Source: Hylemonella gracilis
Lineage (GTDB): Bacteria > Pseudomonadota > Gammaproteobacteria > Burkholderiales > Burkholderiaceae_C
DNA length: 64,000 nucleotides
Assembly (NCBI RefSeq): GCF_004328645.1
Contig: NZ_CP031395.1
Coordinates: 2,629,501 to 2,693,500 of the forward strand
Direction of reading: 5' to 3'
A program made the position numbers and the translations under genes. How positions within the stretch are numbered: the first letter of the stretch is position 1; the number at the start of each line of letters is the position of its first letter. This document shows positions 41,291-52,529 of the stretch, one piece after another. Under the pieces are notes generated by a model that made no database searches, had not been told where the DNA came from, and was given only the letters and a program-made list of their open reading frames with translations.

Positions 41291-41319
41291 TAAAAACGGG
41301 CGGTTGGTATCCGCCCGTT
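41291..41319 (-). terminator. Strong rho-independent terminator between merR and rimP
   Basis: AACGGGCGG (41295-41303) and CCGCCCGTT (41311-41319) form a 9-bp GC-rich stem with a 7-base loop; on the minus strand it is followed by TTTTTA. It lies 82 bases beyond the MerR gene stop and about 105 bases ahead of the rimP start. It ends the merR transcript, or acts as an attenuator in the rimP-nusA leader. Confidence 0.75.
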
Positions 41320-41401
41320 GGTCTAGATCCATCGAATTGTAGCCGAAATCCGGCCCAAAACCAAGGCCTGGCCCAGGTTTTGCCGAAGGCGCGGGGCGGA
41401 T

Positions 41402-41845
41402 TCAGTCTGAGTGGGCATGGCAGGCGCAGGCCTCGCCATGGGCTGCGGCCACCAGGTCGTTCAGGATGCCGCAGCGACCGTCCTCGTGGCGCCCGTCACA
41501 GCGCGACTGCAACTGCAACAGCTGCTTTTCCAGCGCCTGCATGCTCTTGAGCCGCGCCCGCACGCGGCTCAACTGCTCGGCCACCAAGGCGTCCACCGTG
41601 CCAGCGTCCGTCCCGTCGTCTCCCGATGCCTGGTCGATGAAGCCGAGCAGGCGGGCCACGTCGGCCAGGGGCATGTCCAGCGCACGGCAATGCCGGATGA
41701 AGGCCAATCGCTCCAGATGGGGGGTGTCGTAGTCGCGGTATCCATTGCCACGCCGCGCCGGAGCGGGCAGCAGGCCCTGCTTCTCGTAATAACGGATGGT
41801 TTCCACATCCACGCCCGTGGCGGCTGCCAAATCCTTGATCTGCAT
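41402..41845 (-). CDS. cadR: MerR-family metal-responsive regulator (CadR/PbrR-like)
   Basis: The ATG at 41845 (MQIKDLAAATGVDVETIRYYEKQGLLP) gives 147 residues. The MerR HTH is followed by a dimerisation helix and a C-terminal tail with Cys at GRCGIL and CACHAH. The C-X6-X-type Cys pattern plus the His tail is typical of Cd/Pb sensors. It is divergent from the cadA-like ATPase gene, and the shared promoter lies in the 75-base gap. I give the symbol by context. Confidence 0.8.
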   Translation of the reverse strand: MQIKDLAAATGVDVETIRYYEKQGLLPAPARRGNGYRDYDTPHLERLAFIRHCRALDMPLADVARLLGFIDQASGDDGTDAGTVDALVAEQLSRVRARLKSMQALEKQLLQLQSRCDGRHEDGRCGILNDLVAAAHGEACACHAHSD

Positions 41846-41867
41846 GGGGGTCCTTCGTTTGCCGTTG

Positions 41868-41898
41868 TTGACACTGTAGTGGCTCCAAGGTTTCCAAT
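41868..41898 (+). promoter_or_regulatory. MerR-type promoter of the metal-efflux operon
   Basis: TTGACA (41868-41873) is followed by a 19-base spacer and TCCAAT (41893-41898). The spacer is longer than the usual 17 bases and contains CTGTAGTGGCTCCAAG, a partial dyad. That layout is the hallmark of MerR-family regulated promoters, where the activator untwists the over-long spacer. It lies between the divergent regulator and the ATPase gene. AAGGAG (41907-41912) gives the ATPase a good ribosome-binding site. Confidence 0.68.
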
Positions 41899-41919
41899 GC
41901 AAATCCAAGGAGTTCATCC

Positions 41920-44262
41920 ATGAGTCGAATTGACCGTCATTCCCATACCCAAGTCACAAACGATGCCGCCTGCGCTTGCGAAGCCTGCCCGTCGCCGGCC
42001 CACACGCCCGCGTCCGTGGCTTCGACATCCAGCGCGCCGGTGCCAGAGTTCGCATCGGGATCCGAGGCCGGCGTTGGAACACGACGATTCCGAATTCCCA
42101 GCATGGACTGCGCAGCGGAGGAATCTGAAATCCGGCACGCCTTGGACGGCATGCCAGGCATCCACGGCCTGCGGTTCAGCCTGGCGAGGCGGGAACTGGC
42201 GATCACCGCCGACGCGGCGGCCTTGCCGGGGGCGCTGGCATCCCTGCGCCAGGCTGGCTTCGATGCACAGGTGCTGGACGCGGAAAACGACACCATGGCC
42301 AGCAGCGCAAGCGCACCTGGGTTCTGGCGCTCCTGGGGCCGGTTGATCGGCGCCTTGACGCTGGCGCTGCTCGCGGAAGTCCTGGCCTTTGTTGTCCCGG
42401 AGTCCCTCTGGGCCCAGGCCACGGGCATGGCGCTGGCGGCGCTGGCCATAGCGGGCGCGGGCCTGTCGGTCTACGTCAAGGGCCTGGCTGCGCTGCGGCG
42501 CGGGCGGCTCAACATCAACGCCCTGATGACGGTGGCCGTGACGGGTGCCTTCCTGATCGGTGAATGGCCGGAAGCGGCCATGGTGATGGTCTTGTACGCC
42601 CTCGCGGAGGTCATCGAGGCGCGGGCCGTGGACCGAGCGCGCAATGCGATCAAGGGCCTGCTGGCGCTGGCGCCCGATCAGGCTCAGGTACGCCAGCCCA
42701 ACGGCAACTGGTCGCCCCAGCCCACCCCATCCGTGCCCATGGGCGCCCTGGTACGCATCCGCCCGGGTGAACGCATTCCGCTGGATGGCGTGGTGACGGT
42801 CGGACGCAGCGCCGTGGATCAGTCACCCGTCACGGGCGAGAGCCTGCCCGTGGACAAGGTGCCGGGGGACGAGTTGTACGCGGGCACCATCAACCAGGCG
42901 GCGGCGCTGGAGATGCGGGTCACCGCGCCCGCCTCGGACAGCACGCTTGCCCGCATCATCCATGCCGTGGAGCAGGCGCAATCCTCGCGCGCGCCGACCC
43001 AGCGTTTCGTGGACCGTTTCGCGGCCCTCTACACGCCGGCGGTTTTCTTCGTGGCCCTCGCCGTTGCCGTGGTCGGCCCCCTGGCCCTGGACTGGCCGTG
43101 GTTGACGGGTGTTTACAAGGCACTGGTGCTGCTGGTCATCGCCTGCCCCTGCGCCCTGGTGATTTCCACGCCGGTCACGGTGGTCAGCGGGCTGGCCGCC
43201 GCCGCGCGGCGTGGCATCCTGATCAAGGGTGGCGTTTATCTGGAAGAGGCCCGCAAGATCAAGGCCGTGGCCCTGGACAAGACGGGAACCCTCACCGAAG
43301 GCAAGCCCCGGCTGGTGGCTTTCGAAGCCCTGGAGGCGAGCGAGAGTTCCGGCGCCCTGGAAGGGCTTGCCAGAAGCCTGGCAGCTCGGTCCGATCACCC
43401 TGTGTCCAAGGCCATCGCCCTCGGGCTCTCCGCGTCGGAACAGGCGGTCACCGGGTTCGAAGCCGTGGCAGGACGTGGCGTGGCGGGCCACATCGGCGGG
43501 CAAGCTTATGTGCTGGGCAATCACCGCTGGATCGAGGAGCGCGGGTTATGCTCGGAAACGCTCGAGACGCGCCTGCGGGTGCATGAAGCCGAGGGCCGCA
43601 CGGTCACGCTGCTGGCGGATGCGCGACGGGTCCTGGCGCTCTGCGCCGTGGCCGACACCCTCAAGCCGTCTTCGGCGCTGGCCGTGGCCGAGCTGAAATC
43701 CCTGGGCGTGACACCGGTCATGCTGACCGGCGACAACGTCACCACGGCGCGCACCGTGGCGGAACAGGCAGGCATCGACGAAGTCCAGGGCAATCTGCTG
43801 CCCGAGGACAAGCTGCAGGCCATCGCTCAGCTGCAACAGCGCCTGGGCGTCACGGCCATGACGGGCGACGGCATCAACGACGCGCCCGCCCTCGCCAGGG
43901 CGGACATCGGCTTCGCCATGGGCGCGGCGGGCACCCATGTCGCCATGGAAGCCGCGGACATCGTGGTGATGAACGACGACCTGCGTCGTCTGCCCGAGAC
44001 GATCCGCCTGTCACGCCGCGCGCACAGCGTGCTCTGGCAGAACATCAGCCTGGCACTGGGCATCAAGTTCGTGTTCCTGGTGTTGGCCGTTGTGGGCAGC
44101 GCCTCGATGTGGATGGCGGTGTTCGCCGACATGGGCGCCAGCCTGCTGGTCGTCGCCAACGGACTGCGGCTGCTGGGCAAACCCACCCCGACGCAAGGCC
44201 AGGCCGAACACGCGCATGCCGAAGCACATCCACACGGAGGACATCATGGTCACGCGCATTGA
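41920..44262 (+). CDS. cadA: Heavy-metal P1B-type ATPase (Cd/Zn/Pb exporter)
   Basis: The 780-residue protein has a Cys-bearing N-terminal tail (CACEACP) and one HMA-like domain with MDCAAEE at 62-68. The core has VIACPCALVIS (CPC metal site about residue 410), DKTGTLTEGKP with the phosphorylated Asp about residue 453, and a hinge GDGINDAPALARADIG. The C-terminus is His-rich (HAHAEAHPHGGHHGHAH). It should pump Cd2+, Zn2+ or Pb2+ from the cytoplasm. Its last 17 bases overlap the DUF3703 gene, starting a co-translated cluster. Confidence 0.93.
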   Translation: MSRIDRHSHTQVTNDAACACEACPSPAHTPASVASTSSAPVPEFASGSEAGVGTRRFRIPSMDCAAEESEIRHALDGMPGIHGLRFSLARRELAITADAAALPGALASLRQAGFDAQVLDAENDTMASSASAPGFWRSWGRLIGALTLALLAEVLAFVVPESLWAQATGMALAALAIAGAGLSVYVKGLAALRRGRLNINALMTVAVTGAFLIGEWPEAAMVMVLYALAEVIEARAVDRARNAIKGLLALAPDQAQVRQPNGNWSPQPTPSVPMGALVRIRPGERIPLDGVVTVGRSAVDQSPVTGESLPVDKVPGDELYAGTINQAAALEMRVTAPASDSTLARIIHAVEQAQSSRAPTQRFVDRFAALYTPAVFFVALAVAVVGPLALDWPWLTGVYKALVLLVIACPCALVISTPVTVVSGLAAAARRGILIKGGVYLEEARKIKAVALDKTGTLTEGKPRLVAFEALEASESSGALEGLARSLAARSDHPVSKAIALGLSASEQAVTGFEAVAGRGVAGHIGGQAYVLGNHRWIEERGLCSETLETRLRVHEAEGRTVTLLADARRVLALCAVADTLKPSSALAVAELKSLGVTPVMLTGDNVTTARTVAEQAGIDEVQGNLLPEDKLQAIAQLQQRLGVTAMTGDGINDAPALARADIGFAMGAAGTHVAMEAADIVVMNDDLRRLPETIRLSRRAHSVLWQNISLALGIKFVFLVLAVVGSASMWMAVFADMGASLLVVANGLRLLGKPTPTQGQAEHAHAEAHPHGGHHGHAH

Positions 44263-44665
44263 ATCGGCCGCAGGCCACGACCAAGATCGCGCACGCCACG
44301 CCGCCTTGCTGCGATCGGCCAGGGAGCAGACCGAGGCTGAACAGGCCTGGTGCTACCTGCAAGCGGCGCACATCGTGGGACAACAGGCGTTCAAGCCTCA
44401 TCTGGAAACCCATGCGCGCATGCTGGCCCTGGCCTGCCGGACCCGTGACTGGGGCGAAGCGGCGGGGCAAGGGTTGCGGCTCCTGCTGGTTCCGCTGGGG
44501 CATCTGACGGGGCGGCTGCCGCTGGGCAACCCAGGGCGAGCCACCGTCAGCGCCGTCACGCCCCTGCCCGTTCCTGTGGCCCTGCAGACCTTGATCGACG
44601 CGGCGGGTCCTGCTTGTGAACAGTCCGGGCAAACCGAGTCCGGACAAATCGGACCAACACCGTGA
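44246..44665 (+). CDS. DUF3703 protein of the metal-resistance cluster
   Basis: The ATG at 44246 gives 139 residues, starting MVTRIESAAGHDQDRARHAALL. The central part EAEQAWCYLQAAHIVGQQAF and ACRTRDWGEAAGQGLRLLLVPLGHLTGRLPLGN is the DUF3703 pattern, a short family often next to cation efflux genes. It has no membrane segment. The function is unknown. It overlaps both cadA and the dsbB-like gene (GTGA), so it must be part of the same transcript. Confidence 0.72.
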   Translation: MVTRIESAAGHDQDRARHAALLRSAREQTEAEQAWCYLQAAHIVGQQAFKPHLETHARMLALACRTRDWGEAAGQGLRLLLVPLGHLTGRLPLGNPGRATVSAVTPLPVPVALQTLIDAAGPACEQSGQTESGQIGPTP

Positions 44666-45093
44666 CCGCCTCCATGAAACGCCCGGCCTGGCTTCTCTTG
44701 TTCCTCGCCGCCGCGGCGGCCTTGATCGCCACTGCGGCGGCGTTCTTTCTCGGCGAAGTCATGGGCATGGCGCCCTGCACGCTGTGCTGGTACCAGCGGA
44801 TCGCGATGTTCCCCCTGGTACCGATCCTGAGCCTGGCCTGCCTCGCCAACGACCGGCGTGGTGTCGTCTATGGCTTGGTTCTGGCCTGGCCAGGCTTGCT
44901 GGTGGCGGCATATCACACGCTGCTGGTCGGCGGCCTGCTGCCCCAAGCCTGGGTGCCCTGCGGTGCCGGCCCTTCCTGCCTAAAACAGGACCTGAGCTGG
45001 TTCGGTGGCCTCCAATTGCCCTGGCTTTCCCTGCTGGCCTTTGCCCTGATCGTTGTGCTTCTCTCCCTTGTCCTGAAAAAGACCGCCCGATGA
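44662..45093 (+). CDS. dsbB: DsbB-like membrane disulfide oxidoreductase
   Basis: The 143-residue protein starts at a GTG overlapping the previous stop. It has four hydrophobic segments and two Cys pairs typical of DsbB: C39-T-L-C42 (APCTLCWYQRI) in the first periplasmic turn and C100/C106 (VPCGAGPSC) in the second. It would reoxidise the adjacent DsbA-like protein using quinone. The sequence is only moderately like the housekeeping DsbB, so this looks like a cluster-specific paralogue. Confidence 0.85.
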   Translation: MTASMKRPAWLLLFLAAAAALIATAAAFFLGEVMGMAPCTLCWYQRIAMFPLVPILSLACLANDRRGVVYGLVLAWPGLLVAAYHTLLVGGLLPQAWVPCGAGPSCLKQDLSWFGGLQLPWLSLLAFALIVVLLSLVLKKTAR

Positions 45094-45761
45094 CGCTTCC
45101 CAAACCGAACTTGCGCATCCTCGCCGTGCTGGCGCTGCTGATCACGGTCGCGGCCGCCTTTGTGCTGGGCGTGATCGCCTACCAGCGCCACGAACAGCTC
45201 GCACAGATCCAGCAGGCCTCCGCCCACGCCGAACGCCTGGTGCGCATGCATTCCCCCGTGGCCGGCCCGCAGGATGCGCCCGTCACCCTCGTGGAATTCT
45301 TTGACCCGGCCTGCGAGACCTGCCGGGCCTTCTATCCCATCCTCAAGGACCTGATGCGCGCATACCCTGCCGATCTGCGCCTGGTCATTCGTTACGCCCC
45401 TTTCCATCCAGGTTCGGACCCAGTGGTGCGTCTGCTTGAAGCGGCCAAGCTTCAGGGCAAGTACTGGGAGGTTCTGGAAATGGTGCTGGCCGCCCAGCCC
45501 CTGTGGGCTGATCATGGCCAGCCCGACCTTGGCAAGGCCTATGCGGCGGTGGCCCAGACCGGGCTAGACATGGACCGGGCTCTGGCGGATGCCGCATCCC
45601 CGGGCATCGAGTCGGTGTTGCGGCAGGACATCAAGGACCTGAACGCGCTGGGCGTGAACAAGACCCCCACGTTCTTTGTGAATGGGCGGCCCCTGCCCCG
45701 CTTTGGCGAGGAACAGCTGCGCAGCCTGGTGGCCGAGGAAATTGCCAGGAGCAAGCGCTGA
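45090..45761 (+). CDS. DsbA-like thioredoxin-fold oxidoreductase, membrane anchored
   Basis: The 223-residue protein starts at 45090 (ATGA overlap with the dsbB-like gene). A single N-terminal hydrophobic segment at about residues 10-30 anchors or exports it. The thioredoxin domain carries C75-E-T-C78 (FFDPACETCRAFYP) and the cis-Pro loop NKTPTFFVNGRPLP. It is a DsbA/DsbG-type periplasmic enzyme and probable partner of the DsbB-like protein. It is the last gene of the metal cluster and ends 7 bases from the convergent yejF. Confidence 0.87.
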   Translation: MTLPKPNLRILAVLALLITVAAAFVLGVIAYQRHEQLAQIQQASAHAERLVRMHSPVAGPQDAPVTLVEFFDPACETCRAFYPILKDLMRAYPADLRLVIRYAPFHPGSDPVVRLLEAAKLQGKYWEVLEMVLAAQPLWADHGQPDLGKAYAAVAQTGLDMDRALADAASPGIESVLRQDIKDLNALGVNKTPTFFVNGRPLPRFGEEQLRSLVAEEIARSKR

Positions 45762-45768
45762 GGCAGCG

Positions 45769-47396
<1,628 letters not shown>

Positions 47397-47400
<4 letters not shown>

Positions 47401-48574
47401 GCGATGGCCTTCCCGGTCTGCGCGGGCGCGGGCGGACTGACGTCCCGCTTGCGGGGGTCGAGCGCGTCACGCAGCGCGTCGCCCATGAAGGTCAGCAGCA
47501 GCAGTGTGACCACCAGGACGCCGAAGGTGGACAGCGAAATCCACCAGGCGTCGATGCTGTTCTTGCCCTGGGCCAGCAGCTCGCCCAGCGAGGGCGTGCC
47601 GGGCGGCACGCCCAGGCCCAGGAAATCGAGCGAGGTCAGCGCGAGGATGGCCGCGCTCATGCGGAATGGCAGAAAGGTCACCACGGGGGTCAGGCTGTTG
47701 GGCAGCACATGCCGCCAGATGATCTGCGCGTGCGACAGGCCCAGCGCGCGCGCCGCGCGCACGTAGTCGAGCTGGCGGTTGCGCAGGAACTCGGCCCGCA
47801 CATAGTCCGACAGGCCCATCCAGCCGAACAGGCTGAGCAGGATCAGCAGCAGCGCCAGGCTGGGCGCGAACACGGCGCTGAAAATGATCAGCAAGTAGAG
47901 CTCGGGCATGGAGCCCCAGATTTCGATGAAGCGCTGGAAGGCGAGATCCGTCTTGCCCCCGAAGAAGCCCTGGATGGCACCCGTGAGCACGCCCAGCACC
48001 ACGCCCGTGACGGTGAGCGCCAGCGCGAACAGCACGCTCACGCGAAAGCCGTACAGCAGTTGCGCGAGCAGATCGCGCCCCGATCGTCCGTGCCCAGCCA
48101 GTTGTCCAGGGTGGGCGCCGAGGGGTTGGGTGACTTGGCGAAGTAGTTGAGCGTGTTGGGGCCGTAGGGGTTGAGGGTGTACAGCACCCAATTGCTGCCT
48201 GCGCTCAGGCGCTCCTTGATGTAGGGGTCGAGGTAGTCGGTGGGGGTCTCGAAGTCTCCGCCGAAGGTGGTCTCGGGGTAGTCCTTCAGCATGGGGAAGT
48301 AGGTCTGCCCTTCGTAGCGCACGATCAGCGGCCGGTCGTTGCTGACCAGCTCGGCCCCCAGGCTGACCAGCACCAGCGTCGCGAAAACCAGCAGGCTGTA
48401 GAAGCCCAGGCGGTTGCGCCGAAAGCGCATCCAGGCCCTGCGCGACGGCGACAGGGAAACTCGGGTGGCAACCGGACCCTTGATCGGTGCGGGCTGCATG
48501 GGTTGTGTCACGGGGGCACTGCTCATGGGGGGCATCACGGGGTCAGTGGCGGGTGCGTTCATGCCGTCAGTCAA
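47397..48574 (-). pseudogene. yejE: Oligopeptide ABC transporter permease YejE, apparent frameshift
   Basis: The N-terminal half (MTDGMNAPATDPVMPP, LSPSRRAWMRFRRNRLGFYSLLVFATLVLVSLGAEL) and the C-terminal half (FRVSVLFALALTVTGVVLG, DYVRAARALGLSHAQIIWRHVLPN) are in different frames. The break is at a C-run at 48078-48081 on the plus strand (4 bases). One extra base restores GTDDRGRDLLAQLLYG and a protein of about 390 residues with the usual permease loop. The two halves are otherwise complete, so a sequencing slip is as likely as a real lesion. It partly overlaps yejB; an internal ATG at 48562 is an alternative start. Confidence 0.8.
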
Positions 48575-49598
48575 ACTTCACGCGCGGGTCCGCCCACACG
48601 TAACAGAGATCGCTGATGAGCTTGGTCACCAAGCCGATCAGCGTGAACAGGTACAGCGTGCCCAGCACCACGGGATAGTCGCGGCGGATCACGCTCTCGT
48701 AGCTGAGCAGACCCAGGCCATCGAGCGAAAACAGGGTTTCGATCAACAGCGAGCCCGTGAAAAATGCGCCAATGAAGGCCGCCGGAAAGCCCGTGACGAT
48801 GGGAATCAGGGCATTGCGAAAAACATGCTTCCATAGCACCTGCCGTTCTGTCAGGCCCTTGGCGCGGGCGGTCAGCACGTAGTGCTTGCGGATTTCCTCG
48901 AGGAAGGCGTTCTTGGTCAACATGGCCGTCACCGCGAAACTGCCCAGCACCATGGCCGTGACCGGCAAGGTGATGTGCCAGAGGTAATCCACGATGCGCG
49001 CGCCCCAAGACAATTCCTCCCAGTTGGACGAGGTGAGCCCGCGCAGCGGGAACCACTGCAACTGCCCGCCGAAAATCACCAACAGGGCCACCCCCAGCAC
49101 AAACCCCGGGATGGCGTATCCCACCAGGACGATCAGCGTGGTGATCAGGTCAAAGCGCGAGCCCGCCCGTACCGCCTTGGCCACGCCCAGCGGCACGGCG
49201 ACCAAGTAGCTGATCAGGAAGGTCCACAGGCCCAGGCTGATGGAAACCGGGAGTTTTTCGACGACGAGGTCCCACACTTCCTTGTTCTGGAAGAAGCTGC
49301 GGCCGAGGTCGAAGCGCGCGAACTGGCCCAGCATCTGAAGAAAGCGCTCATGCGCGGGTTTGTCAAAACCGTACAAGGCCTTGATTTCCTCGATGCGCTG
49401 CGGCGACACGCCCTGGTTGCCCCGGTAGCTGATACCACCCGACTCCACGCCGCCCCGCCCTGCCGCCACGCGCGCCTCCACCAGATACTGTTCCACCGGC
49501 CCGCCGGGCACGAACTGGATCACCACGAAGGTGAGGAGCAACACGCCCAGCAAGGTGGGCAGCATGAGCAACAAGCGCTTGACGACGTAGGCGAACAT
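48567..49598 (-). CDS. yejB: Oligopeptide ABC transporter permease YejB
   Basis: The 343-residue protein starts MFAYVVKRLLLMLPTLLGVLLLTFVVIQFVPGGPVEQ, the usual N-terminal membrane segment and motif of DppB/OppB-type permeases. It continues with ISLGLWTFLISYLVAVPLGV and MLTKNAFLEEIRKHYVLTARAKGL, the coupling loop. It forms the channel with YejE. It lies 6 bases after yejA. Confidence 0.93.
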   Translation of the reverse strand: MFAYVVKRLLLMLPTLLGVLLLTFVVIQFVPGGPVEQYLVEARVAAGRGGVESGGISYRGNQGVSPQRIEEIKALYGFDKPAHERFLQMLGQFARFDLGRSFFQNKEVWDLVVEKLPVSISLGLWTFLISYLVAVPLGVAKAVRAGSRFDLITTLIVLVGYAIPGFVLGVALLVIFGGQLQWFPLRGLTSSNWEELSWGARIVDYLWHITLPVTAMVLGSFAVTAMLTKNAFLEEIRKHYVLTARAKGLTERQVLWKHVFRNALIPIVTGFPAAFIGAFFTGSLLIETLFSLDGLGLLSYESVIRRDYPVVLGTLYLFTLIGLVTKLISDLCYVWADPRVKFD

Positions 49599-49604
49599 GG
49601 CAGA

Positions 49605-51416
49605 TCAGGGCGTGGGCAGGAACCACCAGGAGGACAGCAGCCACTCTTCCGCCTTGGCATAAGGGGGCATGGGCTCCTTGTAGGCCAGCCGCTGCTGGTT
49701 GTACACCATGCGGTGGGATAGCAAGGTCCACTGCGGGATCAGATAGTGGCTGTGCATGATCACCCGGTCCAGCGCCTGGCAGGCGGGCAGAAGTTCGGCC
49801 TGGTCGCGGGCACGGGTCATCGCTGTGACCAGCGCGTCCACCGCTGGGCTCTTGACGCCCGTGTGGTTGCTGGAAGCCTCCACGTCGGCGCGCTGGCTGC
49901 CGAAATACTCCAGCATCTCCTGGCCAGGGTTGTGCGTGCCCTGGTAGGCCAGCGTGATGATGTCGAAATCGAATTTGTCCAGGCGCTGCATGTACAGCGC
50001 GTAGTCAACCGTCGCGAAGCGCAGGGTGATGCCCAGCTTCTCCAGGTTGCGCGCCCAGGGGGTGACGCCGCGCAGACCACCTTCCCTGCTGTCGAGGTAT
50101 TCCAGCACCAAGGGCTCGCCCTGGGCATTGCGCAGGGCGCCGTCGCGGTAGGTCCAGCCGGCGTCGGCCAACAGCTGGCGTGCGCGACGCAGGTTGTTGC
50201 GCAGCGACTGCCCTTCGCCTTCCGTGGTGGGCGGCGTGTACATGGGGCCGAACACGGCGTCTGGCACCTGGCCGCGCCAGGGCGTGAGCAGGGCCAGTTC
50301 CTCGGGGCCGGGCAAGCCCTTGGCCTGGCAGGCGGTGTTGCCGAACAGGTCTTGCACGCGCGGGTAACCGCCGTAGAACATCTGGCGGTTCATCCATTCG
50401 TAATCGATGGCCAGGCCCAGCGCCTCGCGCACGCGGACATCCTTCAACTGGGGGCGGCGTGTATTGAGCACGTAACTCTGGAAACCCGCCGGAAGCTGGT
50501 GCGCCAGATCCTTCTTCACCAGCACGCCCTGGCGGAACAGCTTGCCGTTGATGCGGCGCGCCCAATCACCCGCCGAATAGACAGTCATGAAGTCGAACTC
50601 CCCCGCCTTGAGGGCCTCCAGTCGCGCCGTGTTGTCCTTGTAGATCTTGACTGTGATGCGGTCGAAGTTGTTGCTGCCCCGGTTCACGTTCAATGCGCCG
50701 CCCCAGTACTTTGGGTCCCGGACATAGGTGATGTCGCGCCCGAAACTGACCGGGCCGATACGGTAAGGCCCGCTGCCGATGGGCGTGTCCATCACGATCT
50801 CATCGAAGCGCTTGGTCTTGCCGTCGGCCTGGCGCCCCCAGTCGCGGCTGAAGATGGGCAGGCTGCCGACGATGAGCGGCAGTTCGCGGTTGGGCACCTT
50901 GAAGCGAAAGCGCACCGTGCGCGTGTCCAGCACATCCAAGCCCACGACCTCGTGCAACAGCGTGGCGTACCCAGGCATGGCATGAGGTCCGATCAGTGTC
51001 TCGTAGCTGTGCTTCACGTCGGCCGCCTCCACCGGCTTGCCATTGTGGAAGCGGGCCTCGTCCCGCAGGCGGAAGGTGGCGCTCAGGCGATCCTTCGGAA
51101 CGTCCACGCTCTCGGCCAGCAGGCCGTAGGCGGACGCCGTCTCGTCCATCGAGCCGACGAGCAAGGTTTCGAAGATCAGTTGGCCGAGGTAGGCGGGCGG
51201 CGAGCCCTTGATGGTGTAGGGGTTGTACTTGTCGAAGGTCGAATAGCGCAGATTGCTCACCATGCGCAACTCGCCGCCCTTGGGGGCGTCGGGGTTCACA
51301 TAATCGAAGTACGCGAAGCCGGGCGGGTATTTCAGTTCCCCCCACAAGGCGTAACCATGCGCCGCCCAGGCCGGAGCGGCGCAGGCCCAAAAAAGACAAA
51401 TCAGCCAAGACCGCAT
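49605..51416 (-). CDS. yejA: Oligopeptide ABC transporter substrate-binding protein YejA
   Basis: The ATG at 51416 gives 603 residues with a signal peptide ([18 protein letters not shown]). The mature part has the SBP_bac_5 pattern: [36 protein letters not shown], and [19 protein letters not shown]. Residues further on include [27 protein letters not shown]. It captures peptides for yejBEF. It is divergent from fabI across 119 bases. Confidence 0.92.
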   Translation of the reverse strand: MRSWLICLFWACAAPAWAAHGYALWGELKYPPGFAYFDYVNPDAPKGGELRMVSNLRYSTFDKYNPYTIKGSPPAYLGQLIFETLLVGSMDETASAYGLLAESVDVPKDRLSATFRLRDEARFHNGKPVEAADVKHSYETLIGPHAMPGYATLLHEVVGLDVLDTRTVRFRFKVPNRELPLIVGSLPIFSRDWGRQADGKTKRFDEIVMDTPIGSGPYRIGPVSFGRDITYVRDPKYWGGALNVNRGSNNFDRITVKIYKDNTARLEALKAGEFDFMTVYSAGDWARRINGKLFRQGVLVKKDLAHQLPAGFQSYVLNTRRPQLKDVRVREALGLAIDYEWMNRQMFYGGYPRVQDLFGNTACQAKGLPGPEELALLTPWRGQVPDAVFGPMYTPPTTEGEGQSLRNNLRRARQLLADAGWTYRDGALRNAQGEPLVLEYLDSREGGLRGVTPWARNLEKLGITLRFATVDYALYMQRLDKFDFDIITLAYQGTHNPGQEMLEYFGSQRADVEASSNHTGVKSPAVDALVTAMTRARDQAELLPACQALDRVIMHSHYLIPQWTLLSHRMVYNQQRLAYKEPMPPYAKAEEWLLSSWWFLPTP

Positions 51417-51535
51417 GCGACAATTCTGCACTACGTTCAGTGCAGCCGGCAACGGATGCATCCAGCCACCGGCGCAGGGCGCTGCCTGATCACGCCCTCG
51501 CCATCGACACCTCAATTCCACAGGAGAGAACAAAC

Positions 51536-52321
51536 ATGGGTTTTCTGACCGGCAAGAAGCTGCTCATCACCGGCGTGCTGAGCAACCGCTCCATCGCCTA
51601 CGGCATCGCCAAGGCCTGCCACGCGCAGGGCGCCGAACTGGCCTTCAGCTACGTGGGCGAGCGCTTCAAGGACCGGATCACCGAGTTCGCCGCCGAGTTC
51701 GGCTCCAAGCTGATCTTCGATTGCGATGTGGGCGACGACGCGCAGATTGACAAGTTGTTCAAGGATCTGTCGGCCACCTGGCCCAAGATTGACGGCTTCG
51801 TCCACGCCATCGGCTTCGCGCCGCGCGAGGCGATCGCGGGTGATTTCCTGGAAGGCCTGTCGCGCGAAGGTTTCAAGATCGCGCATGACATCAGCGCCTA
51901 CAGCTTCCCGGCCATGGCCAAGGCCGCCCTGCCCTACCTGAACGACAAGGCCACCGCGCTGACGCTGACTTACCTGGGCGCCGAGCGCGTGGTGCCCAAC
52001 TACAACACCATGGGCCTGGCCAAGGCTTCGCTGGAAGCCTCGGTGCGCTACCTGGCTGAATCGCTGGGTGCCCAAGGCCGTGGCCTGCGCGCCAACGGCA
52101 TTTCCGCCGGACCCATCAAGACCCTGGCGGCCAGCGGCATCAAGGACTTCGGCAAGATGCTCTCGGCCGTGGCCGCGGCCGCGCCGATTCGCCGCAACGT
52201 GACGATCGATGACGTAGGCAACGTTGCCGCCTTCCTGCTGTCCGACCTGGCGGCCGGTGTGTCGGGCGAGATCACCTACGTGGACGGCGGCTACAGCAAA
52301 GTCACGGCTGGCATGGCCTGA
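51536..52321 (+). CDS. fabI: Enoyl-[acyl-carrier-protein] reductase (NADH)
   Basis: The 261-residue SDR enzyme starts [23 protein letters not shown], with the Rossmann motif of FabI. It continues [31 protein letters not shown], and the active-site region [22 protein letters not shown] with Tyr and Lys. It reduces enoyl-ACP in the last step of fatty-acid elongation. A good Shine-Dalgarno, CAGGAGAGAA, precedes the ATG. A weak terminator hairpin follows. Confidence 0.95.
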   Translation: MGFLTGKKLLITGVLSNRSIAYGIAKACHAQGAELAFSYVGERFKDRITEFAAEFGSKLIFDCDVGDDAQIDKLFKDLSATWPKIDGFVHAIGFAPREAIAGDFLEGLSREGFKIAHDISAYSFPAMAKAALPYLNDKATALTLTYLGAERVVPNYNTMGLAKASLEASVRYLAESLGAQGRGLRANGISAGPIKTLAASGIKDFGKMLSAVAAAAPIRRNVTIDDVGNVAAFLLSDLAAGVSGEITYVDGGYSKVTAGMA

Positions 52322-52332
52322 GCACCGCGAGG

Positions 52333-52356
52333 CGGCTGTCTTTTCAGCCGTCTTTC
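52333..52356 (+). terminator. Weak terminator downstream of fabI
   Basis: CGGCTG and CAGCCG pair in a 6-bp stem with loop TCTTTT, followed by TCTTTC, 11 bases past the fabI stop. The rest of the 208-base gap to the MipA gene holds no clear feature. Confidence 0.45.
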
Positions 52357-52529
52357 AGGTGCTTTCGTCGCAAAACAGTCCGGCGGCTCTCGCTCCCGCC
52401 AAAGACCATATCCAGGCTGCGAGCGCATCCAGCATGATCCAGCAGCAGAGGCCCAGCAGGCGCCTCGCTTCTGGCCTCGCCGCAGACGGCTGAGTTGTTT
52501 GCACGTTCATCGGCACTCCTGCGGCTTGC

